A stretch of 64,000 nt of DNA, taken from NCBI GenBank assembly GCA_021776375.1, contig JAJFGA010000070.1, positions 1-64,000 of the forward strand, read 5' to 3'. Both the position numbers and the translations under genes were made by a program. This document shows positions 19,960-30,300 of the stretch, in pieces. The notes below the pieces were generated by a model, which saw only the letters and a list, made by a program, of their open reading frames with translations, was not told where the DNA came from and searched no databases. This stretch comes from Hyphococcus sp. GTDB taxonomy: Bacteria; Pseudomonadota; Alphaproteobacteria; Caulobacterales; Parvularculaceae. Positions within the stretch are counted from its first letter, which is position 1. The number at the start of each line of letters is the position of its first letter.

Positions 19960-20145
19960 GAATCTTCTCCTTGCCTCGTCCGGTGTTGATTATTGGCCTA
20001 ATCTGTTTGCCGGCAATCTCGCGGCTCCCCTCGAAAAGCGCAAGCTGCGCCCGACAAAGCGAGCACTGGGCGCGATGAAACGAGAAGGTTGCCGGATATA
20101 TCCGATTCCGTCATTGTGCAGCCGCAACAAAAGAGGCGCGCTATA

Positions 20146-20673
20146 ATGGACCTGAAGACGGTAATTCGCAGCATTCCGGATTTTCCCAAACCCGGCATCT
20201 TGTATCGCGATATCACCACGCTGCTCACCGATGCGCGCGGGTTTCGCCGCGCCGTTGACGAATTGGTGCAGCCGCTCGCCGGGGCCAAGATCGACAAGGT
20301 CGCCGGCATTGAAGCACGCGGCTTCATTCTCGGCGGCGCGATTGCGCACCAGCTCTCGGTTGGCTTTGTGCCGATCCGCAAAAAGGGCAAGCTGCCCCAC
20401 AAGACGATTTCTCAATCCTATGAGCTTGAATACGGAACCGACGAGATTGAGATCCATTTTGATGCGATTGAGGCTGGCGAGCGGGTGTTGCTGGTGGACG
20501 ATTTGATCGCCACCGGCGGTACGGCGATGGCGGCGATAGCGTTGCTGGAACGCGCCGGGGCGGAGATTGTTCTTTGCACCTTTGTGGTTGATTTGCCCGA
20601 CCTTGGCGGCGCAGACAAACTGCGCGCCGCCGGCAAGCAGGTCACATCCCTGGTGCAATTTGACGGCGAGTGA
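20146..20673 (+). CDS. apt: Adenine phosphoribosyltransferase
   Basis: This 175-residue enzyme salvages adenine to AMP with PRPP. Family motifs are [17 protein letters not shown] at the N-terminus, [19 protein letters not shown] and the PRPP loop [14 protein letters not shown]. The length is standard for Apt. The frame is open upstream to 20089, but [14 protein letters not shown] is the conserved start, with AAAAGAGG about 9 nt before it. NnrU follows after 26 nt and may be cotranscribed. Confidence 0.96.
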   Translation: MDLKTVIRSIPDFPKPGILYRDITTLLTDARGFRRAVDELVQPLAGAKIDKVAGIEARGFILGGAIAHQLSVGFVPIRKKGKLPHKTISQSYELEYGTDEIEIHFDAIEAGERVLLVDDLIATGGTAMAAIALLERAGAEIVLCTFVVDLPDLGGADKLRAAGKQVTSLVQFDGE

Positions 20674-20699
20674 AGAACAGAGCTTAGGCAGATAATTTT

Positions 20700-21260
20700 A
20701 TGATGCTATTTATCATTGGTCTCATCGTCTTCTTCGGCGTTCATGCGGTACCGGTCATCGCGCGCGGGCGACGTCAGGCGTTGATCGCAAAGCTCGGCGC
20801 GGGGCCCTATAAAGGGCTTTATGCGCTCGCCGCGTTAGCGGGGTTTGTTTTGATTGTCGTCGGCTGGCGCAGCGCCGATGCATCGCAGCTCTATGCGACG
20901 CCGGTCTATTTCCGGCACATTAATTACGCGCTGATGCTAATTGCACTGATTTCGCTGGCCGCCGCCTATGCGCCCGCGGGACGGATCGCAGCGGGGGTGA
21001 AGCATCCGATGCTGGCGGCGGTCAAGATTTGGGCCTTTGCACATCTCCTGGTGAACGGCGAAGTGCGCTCGGTTCTTCTGTTTGGCGCATTCTTAATTTT
21101 TGCCGTTGTTGCCCGTATCTCCGCCAAGAAACGTGATGCGCCCACCCGCGCGGCCGGCCCATGGAGAAATGATGTGATCGCGATTGTCGTTGGCGTCGCC
21201 GCCTATGCGGGTATCGCGCTTTTCCTTCATCAATATATCGCCGGCGTTGCGTTAGTCTAA
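20700..21260 (+). CDS. NnrU family membrane protein
   Basis: This 186-residue protein has five or six membrane segments and the NnrU-like features FFGVHAVPVI near the N-terminus, RHINYALMLIA, and KHPMLAAVKIWAFAHLLVNGE in the centre. NnrU is linked to nitric-oxide reduction in some denitrifiers and is related to isoprenoid-type membrane proteins; its reaction is unclear. No nitrogen-oxide gene is near, so a role in denitrification is not supported here. Confidence 0.85.
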   Translation: MMLFIIGLIVFFGVHAVPVIARGRRQALIAKLGAGPYKGLYALAALAGFVLIVVGWRSADASQLYATPVYFRHINYALMLIALISLAAAYAPAGRIAAGVKHPMLAAVKIWAFAHLLVNGEVRSVLLFGAFLIFAVVARISAKKRDAPTRAAGPWRNDVIAIVVGVAAYAGIALFLHQYIAGVALV

Positions 21261-21404
21261 ACGCGGGCTGCTTCGATCTCGGATCGGAGGACGCTGCGCC
21301 CTAATTTCACCATTTCCCCGATTATTTTAGCGCGTTGCGTGATCCCTCAAAGGCCGTTAGAACCGGCCTCCTTTCTGGATCAATAGTGACAGGACCCCAA
21401 CACT

Positions 21405-22250
21405 GTGGCGAACGAAGATAGTGCTTTACGCGAAGTCGACCAGGAACTGGCCGAAGACCAGCAAATGGCTATGTTCCGCAAATATGGGCCTGCGGCCATC
21501 GCCGCTAGCGTCGGCCTGGTTCTGGCTGTAGGCGGTTGGCAATTCTGGAATGCGCATACAACATCGGTCGCTAAGGAAAAGGCGCTGGAATTTAGCAGCG
21601 CCGTTGACCTGCTTGTGGAGGATTCGGACCAGGGCCGCGATGCGCTGGGTGCGATCGCGGAGGATGGCGCCAGCGGCTATGCGATCCTCGCGGAGTTGCA
21701 GCGTGCGGCTTCCTATGCGCGCGACGGTGAGCGGGCGGCTGCGGTCGGCGTTTTCCGGCAAATTTATGAAGATAACGCGACGCCAAAACGAGTACGCGAC
21801 CTTGCGCGGCTTCGGGCTTCTTATGCGGCGTTGAACGACGGGCGCGACGCGGTGATGGTTCACCTTGGTGATCTGCCAAATGAAGAGGGCCCATTTTCTT
21901 ATCACGCCTCCGAAGTCTCCGGGCTGGCGGCGCTGGAAGCGCGCGACTATGAAACCGCGCTGTCGATTTTTCGCCAGCTATCGATTGATCTGGGCGCTCC
22001 CGAGGCCGTACGTGTTCGCGCGGAAGATTTCGCAGCGCTCGCAGACGCCGGTAAAGCCGGCGTCAACATCACCGGCGAGACCCGGGTTGATGATCTTTTG
22101 AAGGTCATTGGCGCTGCGCCGGATGATGTGGATGATGTTCCGATTGCGGTTGATGATGGTCCGGTCGCAGACGCCGACGAAGACAACGCGGCCGGTACAC
22201 AAGACGGAGCCGGCGCAGAAACAGAAGAAGCCAAAACGGAAAACGAGTAA
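21405..22250 (+). CDS. YfgM-like membrane-anchored TPR protein
   Basis: This 281-residue protein has a short cytoplasmic start, one membrane segment (YGPAAIAASVGLVLAVGGWQFW, about 26-47) and a periplasmic helical repeat region, ending in an acidic Glu/Asp/Ala tail. It matches the YfgM/DUF2133-type group, linked in E. coli to the SecYEG translocon and periplasmic chaperones. bamB starts 3 nt after it and der follows, the same order as yfgM-bamB-der in gammaproteobacteria. The start is a GTG at 21405. Confidence 0.82.
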   Translation: MANEDSALREVDQELAEDQQMAMFRKYGPAAIAASVGLVLAVGGWQFWNAHTTSVAKEKALEFSSAVDLLVEDSDQGRDALGAIAEDGASGYAILAELQRAASYARDGERAAAVGVFRQIYEDNATPKRVRDLARLRASYAALNDGRDAVMVHLGDLPNEEGPFSYHASEVSGLAALEARDYETALSIFRQLSIDLGAPEAVRVRAEDFAALADAGKAGVNITGETRVDDLLKVIGAAPDDVDDVPIAVDDGPVADADEDNAAGTQDGAGAETEEAKTENE

Positions 22251-22253
22251 TTT

Positions 22254-23675
22254 ATGATCCGAGTATCGAACTGGCGCTTTGTTTTGCGCAACCTTCTGAT
22301 GGTTATGGCGCTCTTATTTACCGCGTCTTGCGGGTCAAACCCGATTTCGGCGGTTACCGGAATTTTTGGTGGCGACGACGACGATGAGAAAAAAGACAAT
22401 GTACCGGAGGACGATGACCGCATTTCGATCCTGGCGCTGGATTTGGAGGTGACCGCCGATCCGCGTTATGCCGGCGCACAGGTCAGCGTTCCTCCTTCCT
22501 ATGTCAATCAGTCATGGCCGCAACCGGGCGGCGAGGCGGATCACACGTTGCACCATATCGGCGCGACGCTGGAGTTTGAGACAATATGGAAAGCTGATAT
22601 CGGCGATGCGTCAGCGCGCGCGAAGCTGACCTCTCCGCCGATTGTCGTCAGTAACCGGATATATGTGCTCGACGCTGAATCTAAAGTTAGCTCGATTGAC
22701 GCGGAAACTGGCAAGCGTGTATGGCGCACGGAATTGGCGCCGAAAATAAAGAATCGCTTCCGTGTGCGTGAATTGTTTCGCGGGGCCAAACCCGCCGAGA
22801 TCGGGTTTGGGGGCGGCGTCGCTTTTGATCAGGGGCGTATTTTTGTAACCTCCGGTTTTGGTTTTGTTGCTGCGCTTGACGCTATCAGTGGTGAAGAAAT
22901 CTGGCGCTTTGAGACCAGCTCGGCGGTCAGAACCCCGCCGACGGCCTATCGCGGCAAAGTTTATTTTACCACCAACACCAACGAATTTATCGCCCTCAAT
23001 CAGGCGACCGGCGAAAAGGAGTGGACGTTTCAATCTTTCGAGGAAGCCGCCCGGTTCCTTTCAGCATCGAGCCCGGCCGCTGCCGGCGACCTGGTGGTCG
23101 CGCCATTTTCATCCGGCGAGATCGTCGCCTTTATCGCGGACACTGGCCGTTCGGTCTGGAACGAAACCCTGGTTCAGCAAACCCGGCTGACGGCGCTTGC
23201 CTCGCTCAATGATATTGCCGGCAGTCCGGTCATCGACCGCGGATTGGTGTTTGTGGTCAGCCATGGCGGGCGCCTGGCGGCGATTGATATTCGCACTGGC
23301 AAGGTGGCCTGGGAGGCGTCGATAGCGAGTTTGCAGATGCCATGGGTCGCTGGCGATTTCATCTTCATGGTATCGGTAGACGGCGAGCTTGCCTGTATTT
23401 CCAGAGCCGATGGCGGCATCATCTGGGTGACCCAGTTGCAGCGCTATACAAACAAAAAGAAACGTAAAGGCCGCATCACCTGGGCGGGGCCAGTGCTTGC
23501 CGGCGGTCATCTGATTTTGGTTTCCAGCAGGGGGCGGATCGTCAAAGTCGCGCCGGAGACCGGTGAAATTATTGCAACGGAAAAAATTGGCGGCGGCTCG
23601 GTTGTCTCGCCGGTGGTCGCGAACGAAAAAGTATATGTCCTCACCGAAGCCGGAAAACTGATCGCAATGCGTTAG
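22254..23675 (+). CDS. bamB: Outer membrane protein assembly factor BamB
   Basis: This 473-residue lipoprotein (LLFTASC, lipidated Cys25) forms an eight-bladed beta-propeller with repeated PQQ-like blades, such as [38 protein letters not shown] and [14 protein letters not shown]. It is the BamB subunit of the complex that folds proteins into the outer membrane. The long stretch before the first blade (about 30-115) is more acidic than in E. coli BamB. Genes upstream (yfgM-like) and downstream (der) support the call. Confidence 0.93.
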   Translation: MIRVSNWRFVLRNLLMVMALLFTASCGSNPISAVTGIFGGDDDDEKKDNVPEDDDRISILALDLEVTADPRYAGAQVSVPPSYVNQSWPQPGGEADHTLHHIGATLEFETIWKADIGDASARAKLTSPPIVVSNRIYVLDAESKVSSIDAETGKRVWRTELAPKIKNRFRVRELFRGAKPAEIGFGGGVAFDQGRIFVTSGFGFVAALDAISGEEIWRFETSSAVRTPPTAYRGKVYFTTNTNEFIALNQATGEKEWTFQSFEEAARFLSASSPAAAGDLVVAPFSSGEIVAFIADTGRSVWNETLVQQTRLTALASLNDIAGSPVIDRGLVFVVSHGGRLAAIDIRTGKVAWEASIASLQMPWVAGDFIFMVSVDGELACISRADGGIIWVTQLQRYTNKKKRKGRITWAGPVLAGGHLILVSSRGRIVKVAPETGEIIATEKIGGGSVVSPVVANEKVYVLTEAGKLIAMR

Positions 23676-23763
23676 AGCGTGTTGCCGGTTTGGTTGGTCC
23701 TTCGGTCTCTGTGAGGAGCAGCCCATCGGCTTGGGCGCTATTTCGTCCCAAGGTTTAAGTATT

Positions 23764-25131
23764 ATGTCCTTAAAAGTGGCCCTTGTCGGGCGGCCCAATG
23801 TTGGCAAATCAACGCTGTTTAACCGTCTTGTCGGCAAGCGGCTGGCGCTGGTCGACGATACGCCGGGCGTGACCCGCGACCGTCGCGAGGGGCTTGCCAG
23901 AATCGGCGATCTTGAATTTACCGTGATCGACACGCCGGGTCTTGAAGAGGCGCCGGCCGCAGCGCTTGAAGGGCGGATGCGCCAACAGACCGATGTCGCC
24001 ATCGCTGAAGCAGCGGTCTGTCTTTTCATCATTGATGCGCGCGCCGGCGTAACGCCGCTGGACCAGAGTTTTGCGAAAATTCTCCGCGCCAGCGACAAGC
24101 CGGTGCTCCTGCTCGCCAACAAGGCTGAAAGCAATGCCAGTGACGCCGGCATTTATGACGCCTACGGATTGGGGATTGGCGAGCCGATTCCGATTTCCGC
24201 TGAACATGGCGAGGGCATGGGCGATTTGTTCAATGCGCTGGAGCCGCATCTTGCCGCCTATGAGCCTGATGACGATGAGCCGGTTGCCTGGGACGATCCG
24301 TTAAAACCCTTGCGCGTCGCCATCGTCGGGCGGCCGAACGCCGGCAAATCGACCCTGGTCAATCGGATGATCGGTGAAGACCGGCTCCTGACGGGGCCTG
24401 AAGCCGGGATTACGCGGGATGCAATCTCGGTCGAATGGCGTTGGCATGGTAAGGACCGTGACTGGCCGGTGAAACTGTTCGACACGGCGGGCTTGCGCAA
24501 GAAAGCCAAAGTTAGCTCCAAGCTCGAAAAGCTCTCCGTCGCGGATGCATTGCGTGCGGTGCGGTTCGCGGAAGTCGTGGTGCTGCTCATCGATGCGCAG
24601 TCGCCGTTTGAAAAGCAGGATTTGCAAATCGCCGATCTGGCGCTGCGCGAGGGCCGCGCTTTGGTGCTTGCGATCAACAAATGGGATCTGATCGAGGACC
24701 GCGACGCGGAAATGGTCAAACTGCGCGAGCGTGCGGCGCGACTATTGCCGCAAGCCCCCGGCGCGCCGGTCATACCGCTATCAGCCGCCACCGGCTCCGG
24801 ACTGAACCGGCTGATGCCGGCGGTGACGCAAGTCTATATCGACTGGAATGCGCGAGTGAAAACATCTGACTTGAATGACTGGCTGATCGACGCGGTTTCG
24901 CGCCATGCGCCGCCGGCGGTTTCCGGCAAGCGCATCAAGATCCGCTATATCGCACAAACCAAAACCCGCCCGCCGACCTTTGTCGCGCAATGCACGCGTG
25001 CGGCCGATCTGCCCGCCGCTTATAAGCGCTATCTGATCAACGGCATTCGCGATGCCTTTAATATAAAAGCGGTGCCGATCCGGCTGATTATGAAACAGCC
25101 CGATAATCCTTATGTGGGTGATAAGTCTTAA
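23764..25131 (+). CDS. der: Ribosome-associated GTPase Der
   Basis: This 455-residue protein has two tandem GTPase domains, each with a P-loop (GRPNVGKST at 9-17; GRPNAGKST near 190), DTPG/DTAG and NKAE/NKWD motifs, followed by the KH-like C-terminal domain ([15 protein letters not shown], then [14 protein letters not shown]). It assists assembly of the 50S subunit. [12 protein letters not shown] sets the start; an upstream in-frame GTG/TTG would add 11 residues with no family support. It ends the yfgM-bamB-der group. Confidence 0.97.
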   Translation: MSLKVALVGRPNVGKSTLFNRLVGKRLALVDDTPGVTRDRREGLARIGDLEFTVIDTPGLEEAPAAALEGRMRQQTDVAIAEAAVCLFIIDARAGVTPLDQSFAKILRASDKPVLLLANKAESNASDAGIYDAYGLGIGEPIPISAEHGEGMGDLFNALEPHLAAYEPDDDEPVAWDDPLKPLRVAIVGRPNAGKSTLVNRMIGEDRLLTGPEAGITRDAISVEWRWHGKDRDWPVKLFDTAGLRKKAKVSSKLEKLSVADALRAVRFAEVVVLLIDAQSPFEKQDLQIADLALREGRALVLAINKWDLIEDRDAEMVKLRERAARLLPQAPGAPVIPLSAATGSGLNRLMPAVTQVYIDWNARVKTSDLNDWLIDAVSRHAPPAVSGKRIKIRYIAQTKTRPPTFVAQCTRAADLPAAYKRYLINGIRDAFNIKAVPIRLIMKQPDNPYVGDKS

Positions 25132-25213
25132 GCGCTAACCGAAATACACTCAGCTTTTGTTCTCAAGTGAGCTGAATCATTTCAGAGGTGGAATGATAGT
25201 ATAGTAGGTATCC

Positions 25214-25301
25214 TGTCATTGCCGGACTTGTTCCGGCAATCCAGTGAGGCAAGCGCCTCACTTTCGACTCTGGATCTCCGGGACAAGCCCGGTGATGACA
25301 A
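25214..25301. repeat. Palindromic element downstream of der
   Basis: TGTCATTGCCGG at the left pairs with CCGGTGATGACA at the right, allowing a G-T pair. Inside are smaller pairs: GCCGGACTTGTTCCGGC, GTGAGGCAAGCGCCTCAC and CCGGGACAAGCCCGG. The element lies between the convergent ends of der and the SDR gene, where it could end transcription from both sides. It resembles the sites at 2977 and 17725. Confidence 0.6.
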
Positions 25302-25343
25302 GTAGAGAGGGTTATTTTTAAATACCAAATGTCGAGTCTGACT

Positions 25344-26078
25344 TTAAGTGCGTTCACGCCATTCGCGAAATTCATAACGCGCCAATCCGTCTGATTTTTC
25401 TGCCAGCGCATGGAACAGCAATGGCGCCAGATCACTCGGCGGCGGCAATGTCTGCGGGTCTTCTCCCGGCATTGCCTGGGCGCGCATCTTGGTGCGCATC
25501 GAACCGGGGTCAATGATAGCGACACGGATATTGGTGCTGCGGGTTTCCTCCGCATAGGTGGCGCCCAGCATTTCCATCGCCGCTTTCGACACCGCATAAG
25601 CGCCCCAATATGCGCGCGCGACTTTGCCGCCGACGCTTGAGGTCATGAAAATCACGCGGGCGTCATCGGACTTGCGCAGCAGCGGATCGAGCGCGCGGAT
25701 CAGTCGCCAATTGACGGTGACGTTAAGGTCGAGCGTGTGGCGCCAGATTTTCGGATCGATATCGGTGAGCGGCGCCAGCTCGCCGAGACTGGCGGCGTTG
25801 GCGAGCAGGATATCGAGCTTGTCGATGCGCCCGGCCAGCGCGCCGGCGAGTTGTTCAATGCCGTCGCCTTCAACCAGGTCCATGGGGATCAACGAGGCCG
25901 TGCCGCCGACAGCGCGAATTTCATCATCAAGCTCTTCGAGCCCGCCGCTGGTGCGCGCCAGCGCCAGGACATGCGCGCCGGCCTCAGCCAGGGCCAGGGC
26001 CATCGCCCGGCCGATTCCGCGCGAAGCGCCGGTGACGAGGGCGGTTTTACCGCTGAGATCAGGTCTGTCGTTGCTCAT
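25344..26078 (-). CDS. SDR-family NAD(P)-dependent oxidoreductase
   Basis: This 244-residue short-chain dehydrogenase has the cofactor motif TGASRGIG (about 14-21), the NNAG-type site here NAAS, and catalytic Ser (MTSS), Tyr and Lys in YAVSKAA. The order fits classical SDRs (YciK-like group). The substrate is unknown. Met at 26078 begins a typical N-terminus (PDLSGKTALVTGAS); the frame extends 21 codons further without support. Confidence 0.9.
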   Translation of the reverse strand: MSNDRPDLSGKTALVTGASRGIGRAMALALAEAGAHVLALARTSGGLEELDDEIRAVGGTASLIPMDLVEGDGIEQLAGALAGRIDKLDILLANAASLGELAPLTDIDPKIWRHTLDLNVTVNWRLIRALDPLLRKSDDARVIFMTSSVGGKVARAYWGAYAVSKAAMEMLGATYAEETRSTNIRVAIIDPGSMRTKMRAQAMPGEDPQTLPPPSDLAPLLFHALAEKSDGLARYEFREWRERT

Positions 26079-26169
26079 AATGGCTGGGTATCTTTCTATA
26101 GAAGCGTTGGGTTTGCTAACGTGCAGCGCCCGCCGGCGCAATCACTCTGGCGATACCTCTTTGGCAGTG

Positions 26170-26198
26170 TTGACAGTAGCGCTGGGTTTGACTATCTC
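26170..26198 (+). promoter_or_regulatory. Candidate sigma-70 promoter of rpmJ
   Basis: A perfect TTGACA (26170-26175) is followed after 17 bp by TATCTC (26193-26198). Transcription would start near 26205, about 25 nt before the rpmJ start codon, with AAAGG as ribosome site in between. The -10 box matches consensus at only three positions. Confidence 0.45.
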
Positions 26199-26230
26199 CC
26201 GCGCTCCCTTGTGCATTAAAGGCCAGTCCG

Positions 26231-26356
26231 ATGAAAGTCCGTAGCTCCCTTAAGTCTTTGAAAAAGCGTCATAAAGATTGCCGCGTAATCCGCCGTAAGG
26301 GGCGCGTTTATGTCATCAACAAGACCCAGAAGCGCTTCAAAGCGCGCCAGGGTTAA
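26231..26356 (+). CDS. rpmJ: 50S ribosomal protein bL36 (zinc-free type)
   Basis: This 41-codon gene encodes [19 protein letters not shown]... ending in KRFKARQG, the conserved end of bL36. The zinc ribbon of the C+ form (CxxC plus Cys/His) is absent; a single Cys17 remains. This longer, Cys-poor form is the usual one in alphaproteobacteria and corresponds to YkgO of E. coli. The promoter at 26170 and AAAGG ribosome site fit a highly expressed gene. Confidence 0.95.
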   Translation: MKVRSSLKSLKKRHKDCRVIRRKGRVYVINKTQKRFKARQG

Positions 26357-26410
26357 CGCCGGACGGCTTCTTCCTTGGATTTTAAGGCTTTGACCGTTAG
26401 GCTTTCGCTG

Positions 26411-26956
26411 ATGCGAAGGCTTAGTTTGGTGATTCTTGCGAGTATAGTGCTCGCCGTTCCGGCGGCGGCGGATCAGACCGATCCGCGGCTCGATTTGCTG
26501 TTTGAGGAACTGCGTACCGGCGATGCTGTACGCGCGGAAGAAAATGTTTCCCGCATCATCGAGATTTGGTCGGACGCGCCGAGCGACACCGTTGATCTTC
26601 TCTATGCCCGGGCGGAGTTGAGCGCTGTTGAGGGTGCTGATGATCTTGCGCTGACGCTTCTCGATCACGTTGTCGGGCTGGCGCCGCATTTCGCCCAAGG
26701 CTATGCGCTGCGCGGTCGGGTTCGGTTGGGCGTCAACGACACGGCAGGCGCGATTGAGGATTTCTCCCGCGTGCTTGAGCTTGAACCGCGCCAGTTTCAA
26801 ATTCGCACCACGCTCGCCGGCATTTTATATGCGTCAGGCGAGCGCCGCGCGGCTTATGAGATGTATCAGAAGGTTCTGGAATGGAACCCGCATGATGAAG
26901 ACGTGCGTCGCCGCGCGCGCGCTCTGCGGCGCGATCTCGACGGTCAAGAGATTTAA
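26411..26956 (+). CDS. Secreted TPR-repeat protein
   Basis: This 181-residue protein has a signal peptide (MRRLSLVILASIVLAVPAAA-DQ) and about three tetratricopeptide repeats. The clearest reads PHFAQGYALRGRVRLGVNDTAGAIEDFSRVLELEP, split across adjacent helices, followed by YASGERRAAYEMYQKVLEWNP. TPR proteins are scaffolds for protein contacts; no partner is indicated. I prefer ATG 26411 because it starts the signal peptide; a TTG at 26375 is possible. It lies between rpmJ and gapR. Confidence 0.8.
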   Translation: MRRLSLVILASIVLAVPAAADQTDPRLDLLFEELRTGDAVRAEENVSRIIEIWSDAPSDTVDLLYARAELSAVEGADDLALTLLDHVVGLAPHFAQGYALRGRVRLGVNDTAGAIEDFSRVLELEPRQFQIRTTLAGILYASGERRAAYEMYQKVLEWNPHDEDVRRRARALRRDLDGQEI

Positions 26957-27071
26957 TTTTCCCCACATTGCGATTGCCGCTTGGCTCCGCCGCCGCGGTT
27001 TTCTATTTCTATGGACCAAGCGGGTGGGATAACTATCCGTAGTCAGATGAAATATTGAGGGAGCGTATATA

Positions 27072-27338
27072 GTGGCGGACGGATCAGCGAATATCGAAGG
27101 TAGCTCAACCGTCGCAGCGGATCGGCTGCGCTCGTTCATAGAGCGCGTGGAACGCCTTGAAGAAGAAAAAGCCGCTATTTTGAATGACGTCAAAGAAATC
27201 TACGCTGAGGCGAAGGGCGAGGGCTATGACGTCAAGGTGCTGCGCCAGGTAGTGCGCATCCGCAAAATGGATCGCGCCGACCGCCAGGAGCAGGAAGCCT
27301 TGCTCGAGCTATATCTGTCGGCGATCGGCGAGGCCTGA
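27072..27338 (+). CDS. gapR: GapR nucleoid-associated protein (DUF2312)
   Basis: This 88-residue protein is a full-length DUF2312 protein: RLRSFIERVERLEEEKAAILNDVKEIYAEAKGEGYD (coiled coil, split here by class) then VKVLRQVVRIRKMDR and a short tail EALLELYL. In Caulobacter GapR clamps overtwisted DNA ahead of transcription and replication and helps topoisomerases. The family is nearly limited to alphaproteobacteria, so it supports the assignment of the organism. The start is a GTG at 27072. Confidence 0.95.
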   Translation: MADGSANIEGSSTVAADRLRSFIERVERLEEEKAAILNDVKEIYAEAKGEGYDVKVLRQVVRIRKMDRADRQEQEALLELYLSAIGEA

Positions 27339-27350
27339 TCATACTCTTTA

Positions 27351-30300
27351 TCAGAAGTCGCGCTTCCAGTTAGCGGACACCGTCTGATTGCCGTCCTGCT
27401 TGACCTCGGTTTCCACCGTGATGCTATCGGTAATTTCATATTCGACACGGACTGAACCATTGTCGCCTTGCGCATCTTGCGTTGCGGTGACGAACAGGCC
27501 GTCGGCGACATATTTTCCAACGGTGAGCGAGCCGCCGCCCTTTTCGGGGTCAAGATCGAAATTGAGCAGGTCCAGGCCGGTGGAGCGCCGCAACGATCCG
27601 GCAACGCCGGCGCCGCCGAACGGACCGATGCCGCCGAGAGAGGCTAGCGCTTGAGCGGCTTGCAGCGATTCAAGCGCGGAAAGTTGGTCGGCCGGTTTGC
27701 CAAACAAAATAAGCGCCATGATATCGCCGGAGGGCGATGGCGGATTGGCGGTGAGGGTGATGTTTGGCTCATCGGCGCGTCCGGCAACGGTGATGATCGC
27801 GGTCACGCCGTCGCTGGCTTGGTATTCTGCGCGGATAGCGACCAAGGGGTTGTTGGGTGAAAGCCGGTCGAACGTAATTTCTCCGCGGGTGAGGTTAAAT
27901 CGTCGGCCGGAAAAATCGAGCCAGCCCCGGCGAAGTTTCATCTGCCCAAGGATTAATGCGGTTTGTTTCTCGGTTACTGCGGTGATGTTTGCAGACCACT
28001 CACTTTCCAGTCCGCGCCCGCGGATGAAAATCCGATCATCGGCGTCGATTTTAAAGTCCATATCAATCGCGGTCTGCGTCGCTGACTTGCCTGATGCTGT
28101 GGAATAGATGTCATCATCCCGATGGGACACGACCTCAATCGGCACCAGGCCGGTATTTTCCGGCGTGACGATTTCGGCGCTGAGTTCTGCAACCTGGATT
28201 TCACCACTTGCGCCCAGGGCGCCAAGCGGCCCGGCGATATGAACTTTGCCGCTTGCACGCACCAGGCTGACCGGGTGTGCCGACAGCTCGGCATTATCAA
28301 AATTGACACGTAAATCCAGCCGCGGCTCCTCTATAAGCGCCAGTTCGCCGTTGAGTATAATTGTATCGCCACCGCTCTGGTTCGCACCGCGCGCGCCGCC
28401 AGAAAAACGAAACTGACTTCCTGCGGGGCTATAGAATGCTATTGCCTCGGTGTGGAGGCCAATGATCGACAGGCCGGTGCGGAGCTCGGTATAGGCGCCG
28501 TCGGTGATTTTTGCCTGACCGGAAAGCGCCGGGTCTGTTGTCGAGCCGCTGATAGTGAAGTTGGCGGCAAGCGCGCCCTCCATTGTTTGTAGCGCCGGCG
28601 GCATATAGGCAGCGACCGGCGTAATCGGCCCGTCATAGCGGATATAGCCATCTAACGCGCCTTCGGCGCTAACACTGAGCGCCGGTGTCTTCATTAGTAC
28701 GACGGGATAGGCAATCTGCATATCGAGGTGCTCTTCATCTGCCGCGCTTTGGACGATCAACGCCGCGCCATTCCAGACAAATCCGGTTTTTATTGCATCG
28801 GCAGAATTGTCGACGAGAAGAGAGCGCAATTCGAGCGCGCCGCGTGCGGGAATGGGTTCGTTCGTATCGAGATAGACTGTCGCGCTGGCGACGCCGTCTG
28901 CACCCGGCACATTCACATCGGTGAGCCTGATATCGGCCCGCCAGCGCGTTGGCGAGAACGCGCCATCAAGAGCGATGCGGCCGGCGCTACCCCAATTAAA
29001 GTGAAAATTCTCAATGCTGACGCCGTCTTTAAGCAGGACATGACTGGGCGTACGCAGCGAAAACGTCGTGTTTGCAGCGAGGCCGCTTATTTGTGTCAGG
29101 GTGATCGCAAGCGTATCGCGAACATCCAGTTTGGCGGCGATGGACAAATCTTCAACCATGCCGGTTGACGGTGTTGTCAGACGTTTGGCGCTACCGCCAA
29201 ATTTGATCGCCTGCGGCGCGCCCTCTGCGGTCAGGAGTAAACTGGACAGATCAAAGGTTTTGGAGGCAAGTCTTTGGGAGGACAGGATAAAGCGGGTTTT
29301 TTCGCCGGACCTGGAAAAGCCGCCGCTGGCTTTGAAGTCGCCTGCAAGCGGGAGACCCGGCCAGGGTTCGGCGTCAGCTTGGCCGGAATAGGCAAGAGCG
29401 ATCTGAAGCGCTTGCTTCTCAGGCCGATAGGCGCCCGATCCTGTAAGGGCGAAAGCCTCAGAGCGGTAGTTGAGTTCCGGAATAGAAATCCTTCCGTTCT
29501 CGGATGAGCGCAAGATTGCCTTAAATTGCCCTTCACCGTTTGGCGCGTGCGCTATGATCTCTCCGGTTGGCTTTAAAGGCAGCCCAGCGAGGGCGATGTC
29601 GATCAACAATGGCGGCGCATGGGCGTCATTTATTTCCGCGGTCGGTGTTTTGATCGCTGTGGTCAGGGTGAATTGATCGAACTTGCCGGCGAGGTCGATT
29701 TCTGCATGTGTATTGCCGCTTAGCTCTAACGACGGCAGGAAAGAGGAGATGAATGTGGGTGCGGTAAGGAGGTCGCCTGTAAATGCGATCTTCCGGGTGT
29801 TGAATGTGTAAAACCCAGCTCCGCCTAGCGATGATCCGTCATCAAGCTTTGCGCGCAAATTTTGAACATCGAGCTTATCATCAAGATCGATAACAACCAT
29901 CGCGGAAAGGCTGGCTTTGGATTGAAGAGGTGCAAATTTCTCGATTACGCCAATCTCTGCGCTGACCTCGCCTGAAAAACCCTTTCGAAGATCAGTTATC
30001 CCATTGCGAACTTCAAACGCCAGATTACTGTTTTTAAGAACGCCTTGCACGGCAAAGGTGCTGCGCTTGCGCTCGATTTGGCCGGCGATGGTCGCTTCTT
30101 CACCGAGATAGTCACGCAAGCCTGGGCGGTAGCTTTCTGCGAAGACGGTGCGCAAATCCAGCGAGAGGTTTTTAAGCGCGCCAGATGCGCCTTTCCATTC
30201 GGCGGTTCCGGTTATTTCTCCAATGGCGCTAGTGAGGCGGTTCATGGTTACGACGCCACCCTTGCCGCGCTCGTCGATGCGCAGATCAAATGTCACTGGC